NCBI GenBank assembly: GCA_964398225.1
Contig: CAYNLY010000003.1
Coordinates: forward strand, 1 to 61,753
DNA length: 61,753 nt
Direction: 5' to 3'
DNA from: CAYNLY01 sp964398225
Lineage (GTDB): Bacteria > Pseudomonadota > Zetaproteobacteria > Mariprofundales > Mariprofundaceae
Below the pieces are notes generated by a model, which saw only the letters and a list, made by a program, of their open reading frames with translations, was not told where the DNA came from and ran no database searches. Position numbers and translations under genes: made by a program. Positions within the stretch are counted from its first letter, which is position 1; each line of letters begins with the position of its first letter. Of the stretch, positions 9,919-18,773 are shown piece after piece.

Positions 9919-11075
9919 CAGATTTCCTCCTCTCCGATGGGATGCATCGTGCCCCAGGCATGACACTGCGGACACTGCCAGCGCATCTCCACGACCTCGA
10001 CACCGCAGCGCTCGCAGGCGAAGTTGCGCGTTCCCGACCGCCAGGCGCGGGCATGGCTCTCGATCGCGCCATCCCCGTCGGCAACCGCCGCGGTCAGCCT
10101 GAGGGATGAGCGCAGACCCGCGGGCTCAAACCCGATCTCCTCCTTCAGCGCACGCGCCGCATCACGCCCGCGGATCCTGGCCACCGCCTCGATCCAGGAA
10201 AGCGCCAGCTCCTGACTGTTCCGGCTCCCGCCCCGGCCCCATTCCCGAAGCCGGCCGCGCACCTCGTTCCGTTCATCCAGGCCGGACTCGACCAGCGGAT
10301 TCAGCGCAAGCGGCAGATATTCCCCCGCATGTTGCCAGAAGCCTTCCAGCGCCTCGATCACGCCCGCCCGATCCTCGCGGTTCATGGCCAACCGGAGGCG
10401 GATCAGCCAGGCATGCCCGCATCCCGGAAAGATCGATAAAGCCCGGTCGACAAGCTTTTCCGCCTCCTCCGTCCCAGGGTTTCCTTTCTCCAGAAGCCGG
10501 GCCGCCTGCTCCGCAAGCAGATAGGCGCGATGACGCTGCCGGGGACGGCCGGTGACCTGTTCGATCCGGGCGAGCACCGACTCGGCCTCGTCCCACTCAT
10601 GACTTGCCTCGCGGATGCGCAGGCACGCCTCAAGCGACGGCACATGATCGGGACGCACCGCCAGAACCTTCTCGTAATGCCTCAGCGCGCGGTCCAGAAG
10701 CCCACCGGTCTGGAAATCCCGGGCCAGCGCAAACTGCGCCTGCAGGCGCAGATCCTCGGGAAGGTCCGGCCGCGCAAGCAGATTCTGGTGGATCCGCACC
10801 GCGCGCCCGATCTCACCCTGGCCAAGAAACATGTCGCCCAGCGCCAGGTAGACCTCGGCCGCATCCGACCGCAGACGGGCGGCACGCACCATCTCCTGCA
10901 GGGCGCGGTCGGGCTCGTCGTTGAGCAGGTAGTTGATGCCGCGCACCAGGGGTGCGACGCGCGCATCTTCCGCCGCCTCGGCCTCGTCCTCCCGTTCCCC
11001 GGCCACGGGTCGAAGCAGCAGCGCGACGAGCACGACCAGGGCCGCGGCAATCAGCGCAAGAAGGAGCGTGTTCAC
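9918..11075 (-). CDS. lapB: LPS assembly regulator LapB (YciM), TPR protein with C-terminal rubredoxin-like knuckle
   Basis: A 385-residue inner-membrane-anchored TPR protein. In E. coli the family promotes FtsH degradation of LpxC and so limits LPS synthesis. The N-terminal membrane helix (about residues 3-22, TLLLALIAAALVVLVALLL) is followed by TPR units (about 45-320). A metal-binding C-terminus follows (about 353-380: FACERCGVEVVEMRWQCPQC), with the two CxxC pairs of a rubredoxin-type site. The start is GTG within GTGA, overlapping the lapA stop. Its neighbours lapA upstream and pyrF downstream match the standard order. Confidence 0.94.
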   Translation of the reverse strand: MNTLLLALIAAALVVLVALLLRPVAGEREDEAEAAEDARVAPLVRGINYLLNDEPDRALQEMVRAARLRSDAAEVYLALGDMFLGQGEIGRAVRIHQNLLARPDLPEDLRLQAQFALARDFQTGGLLDRALRHYEKVLAVRPDHVPSLEACLRIREASHEWDEAESVLARIEQVTGRPRQRHRAYLLAEQAARLLEKGNPGTEEAEKLVDRALSIFPGCGHAWLIRLRLAMNREDRAGVIEALEGFWQHAGEYLPLALNPLVESGLDERNEVRGRLREWGRGGSRNSQELALSWIEAVARIRGRDAARALKEEIGFEPAGLRSSLRLTAAVADGDGAIESHARAWRSGTRNFACERCGVEVVEMRWQCPQCHAWGTMHPIGEEEI

Positions 11076-11374
11076 AGGTCGTCTTGAAGCGGAATGTTGC
11101 GCAGGTTCTCCACCTCGCGGGAAAGCGCCTCATGCTCGGCGCGCAGCCGGGCGATTTCCCGCTTGTGCTTGCGCCGCGAAAAGCTCATCGCGAAAAGCCC
11201 GCCGCCGAAGCCGAGCAGAAAGGCGAGAAACACCGGCACGTAAAGGGGCACGCTCGGGCTTTCGGCCCCGAAAAAACGGATCTGGACGGGTTCGAGATTG
11301 GCGGTGGCAAAGGCCACGGCCAGCGCCGTCAGCACCAGGACGACGACGATGTTGATCCAGTTCAGGCTGCCCAT
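11072..11374 (-). CDS. lapA: LapA family inner-membrane protein (DUF1049)
   Basis: A 100-residue protein with two membrane helices (about residues 7-25 and 43-64). The conserved segment between them is ATANLEPVQIRFFGAE. A basic stretch SRRKHKREIARLRAEHEAL follows, forming a cytoplasmic coiled coil. The family works with LapB in LPS assembly, and the gene overlaps lapB by GTGA. It starts 18 bases after the ihfB stop. Confidence 0.9.
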   Translation of the reverse strand: MGSLNWINIVVVLVLTALAVAFATANLEPVQIRFFGAESPSVPLYVPVFLAFLLGFGGGLFAMSFSRRKHKREIARLRAEHEALSREVENLRNIPLQDDL

Positions 11375-11392
11375 CGGCGACCCGGCCGGCCG

Positions 11393-11680
11393 CTAGCCGC
11401 GGCCGCGATCGACCCGCTCGCGCAGTTCCTTGCCGGGCTTGAAATGCGGAACCACCTTCGCCGGCACGTGCACCGACTCTCCGGTCTTCGGATTCCGCCC
11501 GATGCGGGCGCCGCGTTTCTTGGTCGTGAAGCTCCCGAAGCCGCGAAGTTCGACCCGATCCCCCGCGGCCAGCGCATCGGCAATCGCCGAGAACACCGTG
11601 TTCACGACCACTTCGGCCTCCCGACGCGTCAGCCCCTGTTGCCGATCCGCGATCAGTTCGACCAGCTCAGACTTCGTCAT
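11393..11680 (-). CDS. ihfB: Integration host factor beta subunit
   Basis: A 95-residue DNA-bending protein of the HU/IHF family; with IhfA it binds specific sites and bends DNA sharply. It shows MTKSELVELIA, VELRGFGSFTTKKRGARIGR and NPKTGESVHVPAKVVPHFKP. The beta-arm proline is present (RNPKTG), and the IHF-beta-type FKPGKELRERV tail is clear. AAAGGAGGG lies upstream of the ATG. It sits 56 bases downstream of rpsA, the normal arrangement. Confidence 0.95.
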   Translation of the reverse strand: MTKSELVELIADRQQGLTRREAEVVVNTVFSAIADALAAGDRVELRGFGSFTTKKRGARIGRNPKTGESVHVPAKVVPHFKPGKELRERVDRGRG

Positions 11681-11736
11681 CGCATCCCTCCTTTGCTCCC
11701 CTCAACTTAGTGGAAACCCGCGCCGATGCAAGCGGA

Positions 11737-13452
11737 TCAGCCCTTCCCGAGCAGCTTGCGCTGAATCTCGAGCGCCAGCGGCGAGGGCGTATCGTCCTTC
11801 TGCTGCTGCGTGTACTGACGCACTGCCGCGCGTTCCTCGTCGAGAAGGTGGCGGCGAACCGAAAGCGTCACCCGCCGGCGCTTGCGGTCGGCCTCGATGA
11901 CCTTGGCCTCGACTTCATCGCCGACCTTAGGCTCCTCCTGATCGCGCGGCACCTCGCGACGCGGAAGCCAGGCCTGAACGCCCGGGGCAAGCTCGACAAC
12001 GAAGCCGTTCGGCTTGGCCTCGGTGATGCGGCCGTTGACGCTTTCCCCGCGCCGGGCCGCCTTCACGAACAGATCGAGCGGATCCTCGGAAAGCTGCTTG
12101 ATGCCCAGCGAAATGCGCTGCCGCTCCACGTCCACGCCGAGCACGACGCATTCCACTTCCTGGCCCCTGGAGTATTCCGCGATCGCCTCCGGCCCCGGCT
12201 TCTCCCAGGAGAGATTGTCCATGTGCACAAGCCCGTCCAGTTCGTCGCTCACCGCGACGAACAGGCCGAAGTCGGTGATGTTCCGGATTTTGCCCTTCAC
12301 GCGCGAGCCCACCGGGTGGTCGGCCAGCCACGCCTGCCAGGGGTTTTCGGTCACCGCCTTCAGGCTCAGCCGGATCCGGCGCTGTTCGGGGTCCACCTCG
12401 AGCACCTGAACGTCGACGACGTCGCCCTCGGCGAGCACCTGATCCGGGCGGACGTCCCGCCGCGTCCAGGAAAGCTCCGAACGGTGGATCAGCCCCTCGA
12501 TCCCCGGCTCAAGCTCGACGATCGCCCCGTAGTCGAGCAGGCGCCGCACCGTGCCCGTAATCCGCATGCCCGGTTCGTAGGTTTCGGCCACCTTCGCCCA
12601 GGGGTCGGGTTGCAGGGCCTTCATCGAGATCGACACCTTGCCCGTTTCCGGCTCCAGACGAACGATTTCCGCCTCGACCTGCTGGCCGATCGAAAGCACC
12701 TGATCGGGACGCTCAAGCCTCTGCCAGGCGATGTCGGAAACATGCAGCAGCGCGTCCATGCCGCCGACGTCGACGAATGCTCCGAAGTCCGCCATGCGCC
12801 GGACCGTGCCGCGCACGCGGTCCCCCACCTGCGCGGTTTCGAAGAAACGGCGGCGCTGTTCCTCGCGCGCCCGCTCGATCGGCCGGCGCCTCGAGACGAC
12901 GACGTTCTCGGGCTTGCGCCGGGCCTCGATCACCATCACTTCGCAATCCTGGCCGACCAGCTCCTCGCCCACCGAACGGGGATCCGGATCGGCCTCGGAG
13001 AACGGAAGAAAACCGCGCACCGCGCCGATCGAGACGCGGAAGCCGCCCTTGATGCGTTCCTCGACATGCGCGGTCAGCGTCGTTTCGGAATCCCGGGCCT
13101 CCTCGATCCTGGCCCAGTCCTCGCGCCGGCGCCCCTCGAGCACCGAAAGGCGGATACCCTCGGCATTGCTGCGGGTAACCAGTGCTTCGATCTCGTCGCC
13201 AGCTTCCGGCGCCGGCAGCCCGGCCTCGGAAAACTCGTCCAGCGGAATCGTGGCCTCGACCTTCGCGCCCACGTCGACGACGGCGTTTCCGCCATGAACC
13301 GCGACGACCCGCCCGCGCACCTGCTCGCCGCGCCGGATGTTGCGGGTCTGCTTCAGCGTCGCATCGAGCAGCCTGCGGAACTCCTCGGCGTCAGCAGCCT
13401 GCGAGGCCTCCTGCGCTTCCTGATCGTTCGGAATCTTCTCCGGATTGCTCAT
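11737..13452 (-). CDS. rpsA: 30S ribosomal protein S1
   Basis: A 571-residue mRNA-binding ribosomal protein with six OB-fold S1 repeats. Repeat hallmarks are RGRVVAVHGGNAVVDVG, GFRVSIGAVRGFLPFSEAD, GTVRRMADFGAFVDVGGMDG-like, GTVRRLLDYGAIVELEPG, GKIRNITDFGLFVAVSDE and GRITEAKPNGFVVELAPG. The length is close to E. coli S1 (557). I chose the ATG at 13452, with GGAAGG about six bases upstream, over the TTG two codons earlier. It lies between cmk and ihfB as in other gammaproteobacteria. I saw no clear autoregulatory leader in the 22-base gap after cmk. Confidence 0.96.
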   Translation of the reverse strand: MSNPEKIPNDQEAQEASQAADAEEFRRLLDATLKQTRNIRRGEQVRGRVVAVHGGNAVVDVGAKVEATIPLDEFSEAGLPAPEAGDEIEALVTRSNAEGIRLSVLEGRRREDWARIEEARDSETTLTAHVEERIKGGFRVSIGAVRGFLPFSEADPDPRSVGEELVGQDCEVMVIEARRKPENVVVSRRRPIERAREEQRRRFFETAQVGDRVRGTVRRMADFGAFVDVGGMDALLHVSDIAWQRLERPDQVLSIGQQVEAEIVRLEPETGKVSISMKALQPDPWAKVAETYEPGMRITGTVRRLLDYGAIVELEPGIEGLIHRSELSWTRRDVRPDQVLAEGDVVDVQVLEVDPEQRRIRLSLKAVTENPWQAWLADHPVGSRVKGKIRNITDFGLFVAVSDELDGLVHMDNLSWEKPGPEAIAEYSRGQEVECVVLGVDVERQRISLGIKQLSEDPLDLFVKAARRGESVNGRITEAKPNGFVVELAPGVQAWLPRREVPRDQEEPKVGDEVEAKVIEADRKRRRVTLSVRRHLLDEERAAVRQYTQQQKDDTPSPLALEIQRKLLGKG

Positions 13453-13474
13453 GCTCAACCTTCCATGTCCTGAA

Positions 13475-14149
13475 TCAGTCGCCGCCGTCCGCGCGCCGGA
13501 TCAGCCCCCTGCGGGCCAGAATCGTCAGCATCCGGTCGACGACTTCGTCGATGCGCATCGTCGTCGAATCGATGACGATCGCATCCCTTGCCGCGGCGAG
13601 CGGCGCATGCTGACGCTCCCGGTCGCGGGCGTCACGCATTTTAAGCTCGGCGAGGATCGTCTCAAGGTCCACCTCGGGATCGGTGGCCTTCAGCTGCGCC
13701 CAGCGGCGGCGCGCCCGTTCGCGCTGCGAGGCGGTCAGAAAGAACTTCGCCTGCGCATCGGGAAGCACGACGGTGCCGATGTCCCGCCCGTCCATCACGC
13801 AGCCCTCGCGCGCCCGGCTCCGCTGGAGATCGAGCAGCATCTCCCGGATCCGGCCGCTGGCCGCAACCCGGGAAGCCGCAGCACCCACATCCTCGCCGCG
13901 CATGCGCGACGCCCAGTTCTCGCCCTCGAACCAGATGCCGTCTTCCCGCCAGTCGATCGCCGGCAACAGCCCCGCGGCAAGTTCGACGAGCGCCGCCTCG
14001 CTTTCCGGATCGATGCCGCGCCCGAGCGCGACCGCGCCGATGAACCGGTACAGCAGACCGGTATCGAGCACCGGCAGCCCGAGCAGATCGCCCAGCCTGC
14101 GGGCAACCGTCCCCTTGCCGGAACCCGAGGGGCCGTCGATCGCGATCAT
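13475..14149 (-). CDS. cmk: Cytidylate kinase
   Basis: Phosphorylates CMP and dCMP to the diphosphates using ATP. It is 224 residues from the ATG at 14149. It shows the P-loop IDGPSGSGKGTVARRL, LDTGLLYRFIG, the CMP-binding VMDGRDIGTVVLPDA and a lid with RERARRRWAQLK. The start is uncertain. The ATG has GAGG five bases upstream, while an in-frame GTG at 14188 overlaps the aroA stop as GTGA, has GGGAG upstream and would add 13 residues. The aroA-cmk-rpsA order is conserved. Confidence 0.93.
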   Translation of the reverse strand: MIAIDGPSGSGKGTVARRLGDLLGLPVLDTGLLYRFIGAVALGRGIDPESEAALVELAAGLLPAIDWREDGIWFEGENWASRMRGEDVGAAASRVAASGRIREMLLDLQRSRAREGCVMDGRDIGTVVLPDAQAKFFLTASQRERARRRWAQLKATDPEVDLETILAELKMRDARDRERQHAPLAAARDAIVIDSTTMRIDEVVDRMLTILARRGLIRRADGGD

Positions 14150-14184
14150 CAGCCCCTCGACCGCGGGCACCCAGCGCCCGAAGC

Positions 14185-15540
14185 TCACGTCCGCTCCCAG
14201 CGCACGTTCATTCCGATCGCGCGCGCCATGTCCACGAAATCCGGGAACGAGGTCGCGATCGTCTCGGCGCCCCGGATGCGGACCGGCGCCCGGCACCGCT
14301 GCGCCGCCACCGCCATGGCCATCGCGATCCGGTGATCCCCGTGCGCGTCGACCTCGGCCCCGCCGGCAAGTTCCGGCACGCCCTCGATCACGACGCCGTC
14401 CTCGCGCTCCTCGATGCGGGCGCCGCAGTCGTGAAGCGCGCGCGCCATCGTCGCGATGCGATCGCTTTCCTTGACGCGCAGCTCGGCGGCGCCGCTGAGC
14501 TCGAAACGCCCCCTGCCGAGGGCTGCGGCGACAAACAGCACCGGAAACTCGTCGATCGCATCAGGCACATCGGCGGGATCCACGCTGAGATTCGCAAGCC
14601 TGCCCGAACGCACCTCGATGTCGGCGACCGGCTCCAGCCCGCCTTCCTCCAGCGGCATCGCATCCAGTTGCGCGCCCATCGTCGCGAGGATCCGGCGCCA
14701 CCCGTCGCGCCGGGGATTGATGCCCACCTGCTCAAGCCGGACGCGCGAATCCGGCACGATGCTTGCGGCCACGGCGAAGAAGCAGGCCGACGAGGGATCG
14801 GCGGGAATGCGCAATGTGTCGTCGGGTGCGGCCAGCCTGCCCGACGGGGTAAGCCGGATCGCGCCGTTCTCACCAACCTCCACCGGCTGGCCGAAGCGGG
14901 GCAGCATCCGCTCGGTGTGATCGCGGGTGGGTCTCGGTTCGATCACTTCCGTCGTTCCTTCGGCATAGAGGCCTGCGAGCAGCACGCAGGACTTCACCTG
15001 CGCGCTGGCCACCTCCGGCGCATGCCGGATCGCCTTCAGTTTCCCTCCGCGGATCGCAAGCGGCAGCTTGTCGCCGCCGGCCCGGCCGTCCACATGCGCG
15101 CCCATCCGCCGCATCGGCTCGACCACCCGCCGCATCGGCCGCCGGTGCAGCGAGGCATCGCCGATCAGCACGGAAAAGAACGACTGGCCCGACAGCACGC
15201 CGGTCATCAGGCGCGCGCAGGTGCCGGAATTGCCGGCATCCAGCGGCCGCTCGGGTTCCTCAAGCCCAAACAGCCCGCGGCCTTCCACGGCGAGACGCGT
15301 ACGCGATTCATCCTTCCAGCGGATCGCCACCCCCATCGCCTCGAACATCGCGCAGGTGGCCAGGTTGTCCTCGCCGGGCAGAAAGCCCTCGATCTCGGTC
15401 ACGCCGTCGGCGAGCGAGGCGAGCATCACGGCGCGGTGCGAAATCGACTTGTCGCCCGGCACGCGCAGGCTGCCCGAAAGCGGCGCGGACGCAGGCCCCG
15501 CAATCAGAATCCGTTCGTTCCCGGCTTCCCGCCCGCTCAT
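14185..15540 (-). CDS. aroA: 3-phosphoshikimate 1-carboxyvinyltransferase (EPSP synthase)
   Basis: Sixth shikimate step: it adds an enolpyruvyl group from PEP to shikimate-3-phosphate. It is 451 residues. It shows PGDKSISHRAVMLASLADG, DAGNSGTCARLMTGVLSGQ and the C-terminal RVKESDRIATMARAL and DHRIAMAMAVAA. The sequence resembles class II enzymes (Agrobacterium or Pseudomonas type) rather than E. coli class I; the GNSGT loop with Ala-rich flanks is compatible with this, but the class is inferred. The ATG at 15540 overlaps the tyrA stop as ATGA, which decides the start. In Pseudomonas the two are fused as TyrA-AroA; here they are separate. Confidence 0.94.
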   Translation of the reverse strand: MSGREAGNERILIAGPASAPLSGSLRVPGDKSISHRAVMLASLADGVTEIEGFLPGEDNLATCAMFEAMGVAIRWKDESRTRLAVEGRGLFGLEEPERPLDAGNSGTCARLMTGVLSGQSFFSVLIGDASLHRRPMRRVVEPMRRMGAHVDGRAGGDKLPLAIRGGKLKAIRHAPEVASAQVKSCVLLAGLYAEGTTEVIEPRPTRDHTERMLPRFGQPVEVGENGAIRLTPSGRLAAPDDTLRIPADPSSACFFAVAASIVPDSRVRLEQVGINPRRDGWRRILATMGAQLDAMPLEEGGLEPVADIEVRSGRLANLSVDPADVPDAIDEFPVLFVAAALGRGRFELSGAAELRVKESDRIATMARALHDCGARIEEREDGVVIEGVPELAGGAEVDAHGDHRIAMAMAVAAQRCRAPVRIRGAETIATSFPDFVDMARAIGMNVRWERT

Positions 15541-16436
15541 CTTCCCTGTCCTCCCGGCATGGATTCCAGCCGCTTCAGCCACGCATCCCTGGCCTGCTTG
15601 GCCTCGGCGAAGCTGCTCAGGAGCCGTGCGCCGTCCCTGCTCTCAAGCGCCTCCCGGAGCGACGCCAGTTCGTCGGCCAAGGCGTCGATCTGGGCAAGCA
15701 AAGCCTCGCGGTTGGTCAGCACGATATCCCGCCACATCTCCGGACTCGACGAGGCGATGCGGGTGAAGTCCCGGAAGCCTCCGGCCGCAAAATCGAGCGG
15801 ATCAAGGTCGCTTTCGCGCATCCGGAGCACCGCGCGCACGAGCGCATAGGCGGCAAGGTGCGGCAGATGGCTGACCGCGGCCAGCACCCGGTCGTGCTCC
15901 TCGGGCGTCATCCGGCGGATGTGGGCCCCCGCCGCCCGCCAGAGGCCGGCCACGCGCTCAACCGCCGCCGGATCGGTCGCCTCGGTCGGCGTAAGCACTG
16001 TAAGCCGCCCCTCGAACAGATGCGGATTCGAGGCCTCGACACCCGAATGCTCGGTGCCGGCGATCGGGTGCCCGGGCACGAAGCGCGCCGGATCCGGAAG
16101 CAGGCGGCCGGCCAGTTCGATCGCATGCCGCTTCGTGCTGCCGGCATCGGTGACGATCGTGCCTTCGGAAAGCGCCGGAGCGATGCCCGCAAGCACCTGT
16201 TCGTAGGCGCCCATCGGCACCGCGATCATCACGAGATCGGCGCCGGCCACCGCCGCCGCAAGATCGGTGCGCGCCTCGTCGATGACGCCCAGCGCTTCGG
16301 CCCGCGCCAGATGCCCGGGGTTGCGCCCGACGCCGGTGATCCGCTCCACCGCGCCTGCTGCGCGCAGCGCGCGCGCAAACGAGCCGCCGATCAGGCCGAC
16401 GCCGACCACGACCAGATGCCGCACCTGCTCAAGCAT
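15537..16436 (-). CDS. tyrA: Prephenate (or arogenate) dehydrogenase
   Basis: NAD(P)-dependent oxidative decarboxylation of prephenate in tyrosine synthesis. It is 299 residues, without a fused chorismate mutase. A Rossmann motif HLVVVGVGLIGGSFARAL opens the protein, followed by DAGSTKRHAIELAGRLL and the substrate loop HPIAGTEHSGVEASNP. The ATG at 16436 overlaps the hisC 3' end by 8 bases. Cofactor and substrate preference cannot be read reliably. Upstream is hisC, downstream aroA. Confidence 0.92.
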   Translation of the reverse strand: MLEQVRHLVVVGVGLIGGSFARALRAAGAVERITGVGRNPGHLARAEALGVIDEARTDLAAAVAGADLVMIAVPMGAYEQVLAGIAPALSEGTIVTDAGSTKRHAIELAGRLLPDPARFVPGHPIAGTEHSGVEASNPHLFEGRLTVLTPTEATDPAAVERVAGLWRAAGAHIRRMTPEEHDRVLAAVSHLPHLAAYALVRAVLRMRESDLDPLDFAAGGFRDFTRIASSSPEMWRDIVLTNREALLAQIDALADELASLREALESRDGARLLSSFAEAKQARDAWLKRLESMPGGQGR

Positions 16437-17550
16437 CGCGCCGCTCCAGCCAGCGCGCAAGATGTTCAAGCAGCAGGCTGTTTTCCTCGGGCGTGCCGAC
16501 GCTGATGCGCACAATCTCGTGCATCCCGTAGGGCCCGAGGGGACGGGCGATCACGCCCTGCGCCTCCAGCCACCCGACAAGCTCCGCCGCTCGGGTCTCC
16601 CGCATCAGCACGAAGTTGCCGGCGCTCTCTCCTGCCAGCACACCACGTTCGCGCAGCCAGGATTCGAGCCGTTCCCGCTCGGCGAGCGTGCGACGGACGT
16701 GGGCCTCGACCCATTCCGCATCGTCGAGCGCGGCGATCGCGGCCGCCTGCGCCGGCGCATTGACGTTGAACGGCTCCCGGAAGCGGTTGACGACCGCAAC
16801 GATGCCCGCATCCGCAACCGCAAACCCCACGCGGAGCCCGGCGAGGCCGTAGGCCTTGGAAAAGGTGCGGACGACGACGAGGCCCGGATGCGCGAAACGA
16901 TGCCAGCTGTCGCCCTGGCGCTCGGCCACGTATTCGTGGTAGGCCTCATCGAGCAGGATGACGACATGCTCGGGCACGCGGGCGAAAAAGCGCTCGAGCG
17001 CATCGGGCTCGACGAAGGCCCCGGTCGGGTTGTTCGGATTGGCAAGCGCGACCACCTTGGTGCGCGGGCCGATCGCATCGGCCATCGCATCCAGATCCGG
17101 GGCAAGCCCGTCCCGCTCGGGCACGGCCACGCCGACCGCCCCCGCCGCCTGCGCGGCCAGCGCATAGACGATGAAGCCGCGCTCGGCATAGACGACCTCG
17201 TCCCCCGGCCCCGCAAAGCTCCGGATCACGAGCTCGAGCACCTCGTTGGATCCGTTGCCGACCAGAATCTCGTCGGGACGCGCCTGCATGTGCGCCGCAA
17301 GCCGCTCCTTGAGCAGGCCTGCATCCCCGTCCGGATAGCGGTGCGCTTCGGCAAGCGCCCGTTGCGCGGCCTCCACGGCCTTCGGCGACGGCCCGTCGGG
17401 GTTTTCGTTCGAGGCAAGCTTGACGGCGCGCGCAATCCCGCGCTCGGCGAGCAGGCGCTCGATGGGCTTGCCCGGCACGTACGGATGCAGCGCTTCCGCC
17501 TGCGGGACGGCCCGGCGCAGCCAGTCCACGGCCTTCGCTTCCGCAGCCAT
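16429..17550 (-). CDS. hisC: Histidinol-phosphate / aromatic aminotransferase
   Basis: A 373-residue class II PLP aminotransferase. It shows VKLASNENPDGPSPKAVEA, VGNGSNEVLELVIRSF, ANPNNPTGAFVEP, LDEAYHEYV and the PLP lysine in RTFSKAYGLAGLRVGFAV. Copies of hisC between pheA and tyrA often also transaminate phenylpyruvate and hydroxyphenylpyruvate, so the job here may be aromatic amino acid synthesis, histidine synthesis or both. It starts 4 bases after the pheA stop. No other his genes are in the window. Confidence 0.92.
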   Translation of the reverse strand: MAAEAKAVDWLRRAVPQAEALHPYVPGKPIERLLAERGIARAVKLASNENPDGPSPKAVEAAQRALAEAHRYPDGDAGLLKERLAAHMQARPDEILVGNGSNEVLELVIRSFAGPGDEVVYAERGFIVYALAAQAAGAVGVAVPERDGLAPDLDAMADAIGPRTKVVALANPNNPTGAFVEPDALERFFARVPEHVVILLDEAYHEYVAERQGDSWHRFAHPGLVVVRTFSKAYGLAGLRVGFAVADAGIVAVVNRFREPFNVNAPAQAAAIAALDDAEWVEAHVRRTLAERERLESWLRERGVLAGESAGNFVLMRETRAAELVGWLEAQGVIARPLGPYGMHEIVRISVGTPEENSLLLEHLARWLERRDA

Positions 17551-17554
17551 CGCC

Positions 17555-18700
17555 CTACAGCGGCGGCGAGGCCGGATACGAGCCGAGCACCTTGATGAAC
17601 GCGCCGGGCATCGCCCGGATCTCGGCGATCGCCTCGGCCACGCGCGGTTCGTCCCGGTGTCCCTGAATGTCGGCGAAGAAGACGTATTCCCAGAGCTTGC
17701 GCTTCGACGGCCGCGATTCGATGCGGGTAAGCCCGATGCCGCGCTCGGCGAATGGATGGATCAGGTTGTGCAGCGCGCCCGGCTCGTCCTTGATCGACAT
17801 CACCAGCGCGGTCTTGTCCTGACCGGACGGCGGCGAATCGTGGCTTCCGATCACGACGAAGCGGGTGCGGTTGCCGTGGTAGTCCTCGATGTTTCGCGCC
17901 AGCAGCGGAATCTCGAAACGGTCCACCATCGAATACGGACCGATCGCGGCGGCCCGGCGCCAGTCGAGCCCCTCGCGCTCCCCCCGGCGCGCTTCCTCGA
18001 TCATCTGGGCGGCGCGCACCGTCGAGCTCGTCTCGGACTGGCGCGCCTGAGGCAGGTGCCGGGCAAGCCATCCCCGGCACTGGGCCAGCGTCTGGGGGTG
18101 CGAGAGCACGAGCTCGATGTCCTCGATGCGCGCCGCATGGCTGAACAGATGATGATGAATCGAAAGCTGCACCTCGGCGCAGATGTAGACCTCGCGTTCC
18201 ATGTCCGCGAACAGGTCCAGCGTCGGCGCAACCGCGCCCTCGAACGCGTTTTCGATCGGCACGACGCCGTAGGTGGCGCGGCCGGCCTCGACCTCGTCGA
18301 ACACCTCATCGAGGCTGGCACAGGGCGCGTAGCGCGCCATCGCCCCGAACTGGCGGGTCGCCGCGGTGTGCGTGAAGGTGCCCTCGGGCCCCAGGTAGGC
18401 GACGGTCAGCGGATGCTCGAGCGCAAGGCACGCGCCGATGATCTCGCGGTAGATCCCGTGCACGGCTTCGTCGGGAATCTTCGCCTCGTGCGCGTCGGAG
18501 GCCGCCGAGGCGTTGCGCTCGAGCAGCCGGCGAATGATCGCCGCCTCCCGGCTCGGCACGTAGAACGGCGCATCGCCCGAGTCCTGCTTGTGTTCGCCGA
18601 CCTTCGCGGCCAGACGCGCGCGCCTGCGAATCAGGCGCAGGATCTCGTCGTCCACCGCATCGATTTCGGCCCTCAGCCTGTCGAGTTCGGATCCGCTCAT
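17555..18700 (-). CDS. pheA: Bifunctional chorismate mutase / prephenate dehydratase (P-protein)
   Basis: A 381-residue enzyme for phenylalanine synthesis. The AroQ chorismate mutase domain (about residues 1-90) has ELDRLRAEIDAVDDEILRLI and RRARLAAKVGEHKQ. The prephenate dehydratase domain (about 105-285) has AYLGPEGTFTHTAATRQFG and ends in NRTRFVVIG, the family 'TRF' motif. A regulatory ACT domain (about 295-378) has ESRPSKRKLWEYVFF for phenylalanine feedback. I chose the ATG at 18700 over 18733 because the ELDRL helix starts there. It is the first gene of the superoperon running to dgt. I found no convincing promoter or attenuator in the 73 bases upstream. Confidence 0.94.
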   Translation of the reverse strand: MSGSELDRLRAEIDAVDDEILRLIRRRARLAAKVGEHKQDSGDAPFYVPSREAAIIRRLLERNASAASDAHEAKIPDEAVHGIYREIIGACLALEHPLTVAYLGPEGTFTHTAATRQFGAMARYAPCASLDEVFDEVEAGRATYGVVPIENAFEGAVAPTLDLFADMEREVYICAEVQLSIHHHLFSHAARIEDIELVLSHPQTLAQCRGWLARHLPQARQSETSSTVRAAQMIEEARRGEREGLDWRRAAAIGPYSMVDRFEIPLLARNIEDYHGNRTRFVVIGSHDSPPSGQDKTALVMSIKDEPGALHNLIHPFAERGIGLTRIESRPSKRKLWEYVFFADIQGHRDEPRVAEAIAEIRAMPGAFIKVLGSYPASPPL

Positions 18701-18773
18701 CGGCCGTGACGCTAGCCGATGACCCGGGCTCATACCAGATTCAACAGCCCCTTGAGGACCATGTCGGTATGGC